The translations under genes and the position numbers were made by a program. 9,601 nt of DNA from Deltaproteobacteria bacterium (GTDB taxonomy: Bacteria; Desulfobacterota; JADFXK01): positions 1 through 9,601 of the forward strand of contig JADFYA010000112.1 of the NCBI GenBank assembly GCA_015233285.1. Reading direction: 5' to 3'. The notes beneath the pieces were generated by a model, which was given only the letters and a program-made list of their open reading frames with translations, had not been told where the DNA came from and did not search any database. Every line of letters begins with the position of its first letter. Position 1 is the first letter of the stretch. This document shows, piece by piece, positions 6,002 to 9,601 of this stretch.

Positions 6002-7555
6002 GTGGAAAATCAGACCGCCGTTACATCCACAAGCAAACCCAATACAAGGGTGAAGGTTGTTTTAAAGGTGACCGAAGGCCCTGAGATTGGGAAGATTTTT
6101 GAGTTCACTACGACCAACAACTTTCTGGCCGGCCGATCGCTCCACGCCCATTTACGTCTGGATCCCAAAGCAGATCCATACATTTCCAGAAACCATTTTT
6201 TTCTGGAGATATGGCCGCCCCGGTGCCGGATAACCGATTTGGGAAGCACCAACGGAACCTTTGTCAATGATGAACGCGTCACCCAAAAGGAGCTTTCTTC
6301 GGGAGACATTATCAAGATCGGTAGAACCACCATTTTTTTCGACATCGTCCAAAACACTGAACCGGAACCCTCTCAACTCATCTGCGCTATTTGCCGCCGC
6401 AATGTGATAGATGAGGTCGCAGGTCAAAATACTGAAGACTTAAAATATGTAGTTTACATCTGCAACCGCTGCAAGGCCAAAGAGGATCAGGAAAGAACCC
6501 TGGCCATGTCGCGGGCCACGGGTCAATACAACTGCTCTGTTTGCCAGACCGATGTGTCCGACCTGGCGGTTATGGACGGCCGGGCCGAAGAATTGAAAGA
6601 AGTGGCCAAATACCTCTGTCCTACCTGTTCGGGCGCGATGCCGGCTGCTCCAGGAGACAAACCTTCGGCCGCCCCGTATCGGATTATGTCCAAAATTGGT
6701 AGTGGTGGTATAGGTCAGGTTTATAAAGCCGTGCATCAGGCCACAGGCCGACTGGTTGCCCTGAAATGGATCTATCCCCACGTGTATAAAGACACTGCCG
6801 GCGTTAAACTGTTTGAACAGGAACTGGCTGTTCAAGGACGGTGTGTGAGTCCTCACCTGGCGAGGTTCTACGACCAGGGCGCCTCACCGGCCGGGTATTA
6901 TTTCGCCTCGGAATTTCTGTCCGGAGGCAGCACCGAAGGCCTGGTTGTAGACCGATACCAGGGAGGCTTGGACCCAGCTCTGGCCACAGGCATCATATGC
7001 CAGGCCCTCAAAGGACTTCGTGATCTCCATCGGGAAGGCTTCCTTCATTTAAACCTCAAACCGTCCAACATCCTCCTTGACCGGCCTTTGGGCGAAAAGG
7101 GACTGACCGTTAAGATAAGCGATTATGGATTGGCCGTTCCTTATGAGATGGCTGGTAATTCAACCATTTATAAAGAAGGCGAATATCCTGGGACCGTCCT
7201 CTTCCGACCGCCGGAACAGATTTTGAAACCTCAGGACGTCAACGAGGCCACGGATGTCTACTCCATGGCTGTCTGTCTGTACTATTTACTTACCGGAAAA
7301 TACCCGGTGGCCTACCCCAGCCCCCTGGACCTGGTTCAATCCGCCGAAGAAATCACACCACAGCGGCAACCACTGGAGATAGTCATAGACGATCCGCCTA
7401 TTCCGATTCTCCAACATTGTCCCGAGATGCTCGACACCCTGGCCGCGGTGGTAGATAAAGCCGTGTCTAAGGAGATTAAGAAGAGATATAAATCTGCCGA
7501 TGAACTTCGGGACGATTTGGAGACGAGCATGGGCATGGAGAGTTGGCGGCTTTAG
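6002..7555 (+). CDS. FHA - zinc-knuckle - protein kinase-like protein, probable pseudokinase
   Basis: From the GTG start the protein has 517 residues (522 from the ATG at 5987). Numbering here is from the GTG. An N-terminal FHA domain (about 16-116) has GRS (44-46), SRNH (62-65), DLGSTNGTF (79-87) and GDIIKIG, so phosphothreonine binding looks intact. Four CxxC knuckles follow (C128/131, C154/157, C178/181, C206/209), likely two zinc ribbons. The kinase domain (about 225-510) has the glycine loop GSGGIGQV (233-240), the ATP-binding lysine K255 in VALK, a likely helix-C glutamate (E274), metal-binding D374 in SDYG, and PPE ending at E405. The catalytic loop reads HLNLKPSN (349-356): the HRD arginine is leucine and the catalytic aspartate is asparagine (N351). 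ATP binding is plausible, while phosphotransfer is probably lost or weak. No membrane segment is seen. It ends 26 bases from the convergent VWA gene, whose family often partners Zn-ribbon kinases. Confidence 0.88.
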   Translation: MENQTAVTSTSKPNTRVKVVLKVTEGPEIGKIFEFTTTNNFLAGRSLHAHLRLDPKADPYISRNHFFLEIWPPRCRITDLGSTNGTFVNDERVTQKELSSGDIIKIGRTTIFFDIVQNTEPEPSQLICAICRRNVIDEVAGQNTEDLKYVVYICNRCKAKEDQERTLAMSRATGQYNCSVCQTDVSDLAVMDGRAEELKEVAKYLCPTCSGAMPAAPGDKPSAAPYRIMSKIGSGGIGQVYKAVHQATGRLVALKWIYPHVYKDTAGVKLFEQELAVQGRCVSPHLARFYDQGASPAGYYFASEFLSGGSTEGLVVDRYQGGLDPALATGIICQALKGLRDLHREGFLHLNLKPSNILLDRPLGEKGLTVKISDYGLAVPYEMAGNSTIYKEGEYPGTVLFRPPEQILKPQDVNEATDVYSMAVCLYYLLTGKYPVAYPSPLDLVQSAEEITPQRQPLEIVIDDPPIPILQHCPEMLDTLAAVVDKAVSKEIKKRYKSADELRDDLETSMGMESWRL

Positions 7556-7581
7556 CGTTTCTCTGCGCCGGGCCGGCCAGT

Positions 7582-9003
7582 CTAACCGCGGCTTCCGAAG
7601 AGAGCCGTAATCAGAGAGTTGATGCGTTGATTGGCTCGGCCCACAACCCCCGCCGGAGTAAGCGTTTCCAGGTGCCGGAGGATTTGAGCTTCATCTTTGG
7701 CCTCCTCCTCACTCACCCGGATTACCGTCACTTTGAGCCGCCCGCTCTTCTTAAGTAACCACACTTGATTTATAAAATCGTTCTGAATCTTGATATATGA
7801 GTCGTAGAGCAGGCTCTCAGAGCCTTGGGAAAACTCCGAAGGCAAAGTCAAAAGCAAAAGCTCCCCGCCGCTTTGCCCAAACTTGATCAGGTCATCCCGC
7901 GGAAAATTCACCTTTTCCGGACAATCCTCCTGGTCGTCGACCATATCAGATAGAATCATTACTTTCCCCCGGAAATTCTCCTTTAGAGCCTCCTGGATGG
8001 CCAGATTGAGGGGAGTTCTGGTATCTCTGCCGGTAACCCGCTTGACCGCATTTAATGGCCGTTCTATTTGTTCTGTGAAATCCGTAGGATTAGTTGGAAC
8101 GTTTTTGGTCGGGATGACTGAGGTGACCTGGCGGCAATGCCCTCCAAAATCCCAAACCGCCACCCGGTCTCCCTGATACATAAACACCTTTAGACGCTGA
8201 GTTAACGCCGCCTTGAGATGAGACAACGTCCGTTCGGAAATAGAGGCCGATTTATCCAACATGAACCGTGTATTAAAATGGTCACCACTAAAGAGGCTTT
8301 TTAGCTCGCAACTAAACAAAGGGTTGAAGCTGAACTGGGCGACGAAAAATACTATCACCAGTGTCGAGCCGAGGACTAGAAGACGCGCTAAACGACTCGT
8401 CTTGAACACAGTCCATAGCCCTCGCTTCCGCTGTTGCCTGGCCAGAAGCTGCAACAAGGGATCTTCGGGAAAGGACAACCGAGACTGACGCATGGAGGTT
8501 TCGATAAGATGGCTTTGGGTAAGCAGGTCTAAGATCAGGTTGGAAAATTTGATGTTTTCGGCCGAGGCCAGAAAATAAGAAATCCTCTTCTTTTGAGTTT
8601 CATCCGGAGGATGTTTGGCCAACATGCCAACCAGTTTTCGGGCAATGGCCAGGGCTTGCTGCCTATCGACGGGATGTCGCAACAGGGGATTTTCGTCTTT
8701 ATGTTCTTCATCTAATAAGTTTGGAAATTCAACATATTGAACAATTAATCCCCGCATTTTCTTGAGCAACTTCAGTAAGTCGGCCTTAGTCTCTAGGGAA
8801 AGCGATGAATCCTTTTTGAGATAGGATTGAGCTTCGGCCGAAAGACCGTTAAAGGCGTCCAGGTCTAAGACCTCATTTTCCCAAAAGGCCGATATATCTT
8901 TTTGGACCTGGCTGGGCAAATAGGATAGAAGCTGGCGGTCGGATATGGTGATTTCCTGGGCCAGCGCATTATGTAAGGCGTGATGTCTTGTGATTGGAGA
9001 CAT
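7582..9003 (-). CDS. Membrane-anchored von Willebrand factor A (VWA) domain protein
   Basis: A 473-residue protein. Residues 1-200 are soluble and helical with no recognised domain. A basic stretch (RQQRKRG, 189-195) precedes one membrane segment (about 206-224), predicting a cytoplasmic N-terminus and a periplasmic C-terminus. The VWA-like domain spans about 244-430. The MIDAS metal site is present as DKSAS (D250, S252, S254), a threonine in GRDTRTP (T328 or T330), and aspartate D353 in MILSDMVDD. GDRVAVWDF also fits the fold. VWA domains bind metal and mediate protein-protein contacts. The gene faces the FHA/kinase-like gene, with stop codons 26 bases apart. It follows the UDP-glucose dehydrogenase-type gene on the same strand after a 124-base gap holding a hairpin. 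The start at 9003 lacks a strong Shine-Dalgarno match, and I see no better nearby start. The exact role is unknown. Confidence 0.8.
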   Translation of the reverse strand: MSPITRHHALHNALAQEITISDRQLLSYLPSQVQKDISAFWENEVLDLDAFNGLSAEAQSYLKKDSSLSLETKADLLKLLKKMRGLIVQYVEFPNLLDEEHKDENPLLRHPVDRQQALAIARKLVGMLAKHPPDETQKKRISYFLASAENIKFSNLILDLLTQSHLIETSMRQSRLSFPEDPLLQLLARQQRKRGLWTVFKTSRLARLLVLGSTLVIVFFVAQFSFNPLFSCELKSLFSGDHFNTRFMLDKSASISERTLSHLKAALTQRLKVFMYQGDRVAVWDFGGHCRQVTSVIPTKNVPTNPTDFTEQIERPLNAVKRVTGRDTRTPLNLAIQEALKENFRGKVMILSDMVDDQEDCPEKVNFPRDDLIKFGQSGGELLLLTLPSEFSQGSESLLYDSYIKIQNDFINQVWLLKKSGRLKVTVIRVSEEEAKDEAQILRHLETLTPAGVVGRANQRINSLITALFGSRG

Positions 9004-9049
9004 TGTGGTCGCCCGGAATTGGAATCTTGCATTCTTCGTTCAATTGGTT

Positions 9050-9081
9050 AAAGAGCATCGCCTTGATGCGTTTTGCTCTTT
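9050..9081 (-). terminator. Possible terminator-like hairpin between the dehydrogenase and VWA genes
   Basis: AAAGAGCA (9050-9057) pairs with TGCTCTTT (9074-9081) around 16 bases. A competing inner stem pairs GCATC (9055-9059) with GATGC (9065-9069). Read on the - strand it follows the dehydrogenase stop by about 46 bases, but only three T residues close the stem. It may be a weak terminator or a regulatory structure in the VWA leader. Confidence 0.35.
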
Positions 9082-9127
9082 CTTAAATTTGGTAAAATTC
9101 GGCCTCGGACGACCTGGACGTTTTCCA

Positions 9128-9601
9128 TTAGAAATGCGTTAATGCAGGTTTTCCAATCGGAAAGACATTGAAACCCATTTTAAAGAGCCGATGATGGTCA
9201 AGAATATTCCGACCGTCAAAAATAAAAGCCGGCTTGGTCATTGAACTAAAAATTCTCTCAAAATCCAACTCCTTGTAAATGCCCCATTCGGTAATTACGG
9301 CGACCGCTTCGCAACCGGCGATAGCCTCGTAAGGATCAGCCACAAAATCTATTTGTCCCTCGGTTCCCTGCAGATCAAATTTAGCATTTTCTAAAGCCGC
9401 GGGGTCGGTTATAACCAGGTTCACCCTTTCATTCAGGAGCTTTTTGGTTATAAACAATGCGGGGCTTTCCCTCGTGTCGCCGGTGTCGGCTTTGAAGGCG
9501 AACCCCAGAAGGCATATTCGCTTCCCGGCCAAAGTATTGAACATGGCCTTAAGCATATTCATGACAAAACGGCCTTTCTGGTAATTGTTTATATCGACGA
9601 C
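9128..9601 (-). CDS. UDP-glucose 6-dehydrogenase-type nucleotide-sugar dehydrogenase, C-terminal part (5' end outside window)
   Basis: The frame runs from the right edge inward, giving the last 157 residues. It opens with VVDINNYQKGRFV, continues through the family block LLGFAFKADTGDTRESPA at the start of the C-terminal UDP-binding domain, then ITEWGIYKELDF, FIFDGRNILD and the terminal IGKP. FAFKxDTGDTRESPA and the closing DGRNILD...IGKP are typical of the UDP-glucose dehydrogenase branch that includes animal enzymes. The internal ATG at 9562 is not the real start. Known reaction of the family: UDP-glucose + 2 NAD+ gives UDP-glucuronate, a precursor for capsule, lipopolysaccharide and other surface glycans. 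The catalytic cysteine and NAD domain lie outside the window, so activity cannot be judged. Polysaccharide genes probably continue to the right. Cytoplasmic. Confidence 0.92.
   Translation of the reverse strand, partial: VVDINNYQKGRFVMNMLKAMFNTLAGKRICLLGFAFKADTGDTRESPALFITKKLLNERVNLVITDPAALENAKFDLQGTEGQIDFVADPYEAIAGCEAVAVITEWGIYKELDFERIFSSMTKPAFIFDGRNILDHHRLFKMGFNVFPIGKPALTHF

Noticed and set aside
6440..6856. A - strand open frame opposite the zinc-knuckle and kinase region
   Set aside because: The sense strand encodes conserved CxxC pairs and the kinase glycine loop; the antisense product has no family features.

Overview
The window looks like a piece of chromosome from an anaerobic Gram-negative bacterium, most likely a Desulfobacterota (deltaproteobacterial) sulfate reducer or syntroph. 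This lineage is an inference. It rests on a 2-hydroxyacyl-CoA dehydratase/benzoyl-CoA reductase-type gene pair, a fused ADP-forming acyl-CoA synthetase, and an MCE-domain lipoprotein, which implies an outer membrane. No rRNA, tRNA, CRISPR array, integrase or transposase gene was seen.

Left part (1-2366, + strand): the 3' end of a 2-hydroxyacyl-CoA dehydratase-type subunit is followed after 2 bases by its ATP-dependent [4Fe-4S] activator, with both cluster cysteines present. Next comes a gene of unknown family encoding a mostly helical, cysteine-bearing protein with a C-x3-C-x2-C motif and a tyrosine-rich tail. Positions 2367-2889 hold no convincing gene. They contain a nested inverted-repeat element of about 204 bp (2416-2619) made of two different inverted pairs, and then a stretch of short palindromes just upstream of the next gene.

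Middle (2890-5880, + strand): a full-length, single-chain ADP-forming acyl-CoA synthetase that probably conserves energy from acyl-CoA thioesters as ATP. It is followed by an MCE/MlaD-type lipoprotein with a helical C-terminus.

Right part (6002-9601): a + strand gene encodes an FHA domain, four CxxC knuckles and a protein-kinase-like domain whose catalytic HRD aspartate is replaced by asparagine. It converges, 26 bases apart, on a - strand gene for a membrane-anchored von Willebrand factor A (VWA) protein with an intact MIDAS motif. Zn-ribbon kinases and VWA proteins are known partners in TerY-P-type signalling modules, so this pair is the best candidate here for a little-described signalling system. 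Their direct partnership is inferred only from adjacency. The window closes with the C-terminal part of a UDP-glucose 6-dehydrogenase-type enzyme on the - strand, pointing to surface polysaccharide synthesis beyond the right edge.

Functional logic: the left half concerns reductive or dehydrating acyl-CoA chemistry and ATP recovery. The right half concerns envelope and signalling functions. The repeat-rich gap at 2367-2889 separates the dehydratase block from the acyl-CoA synthetase.
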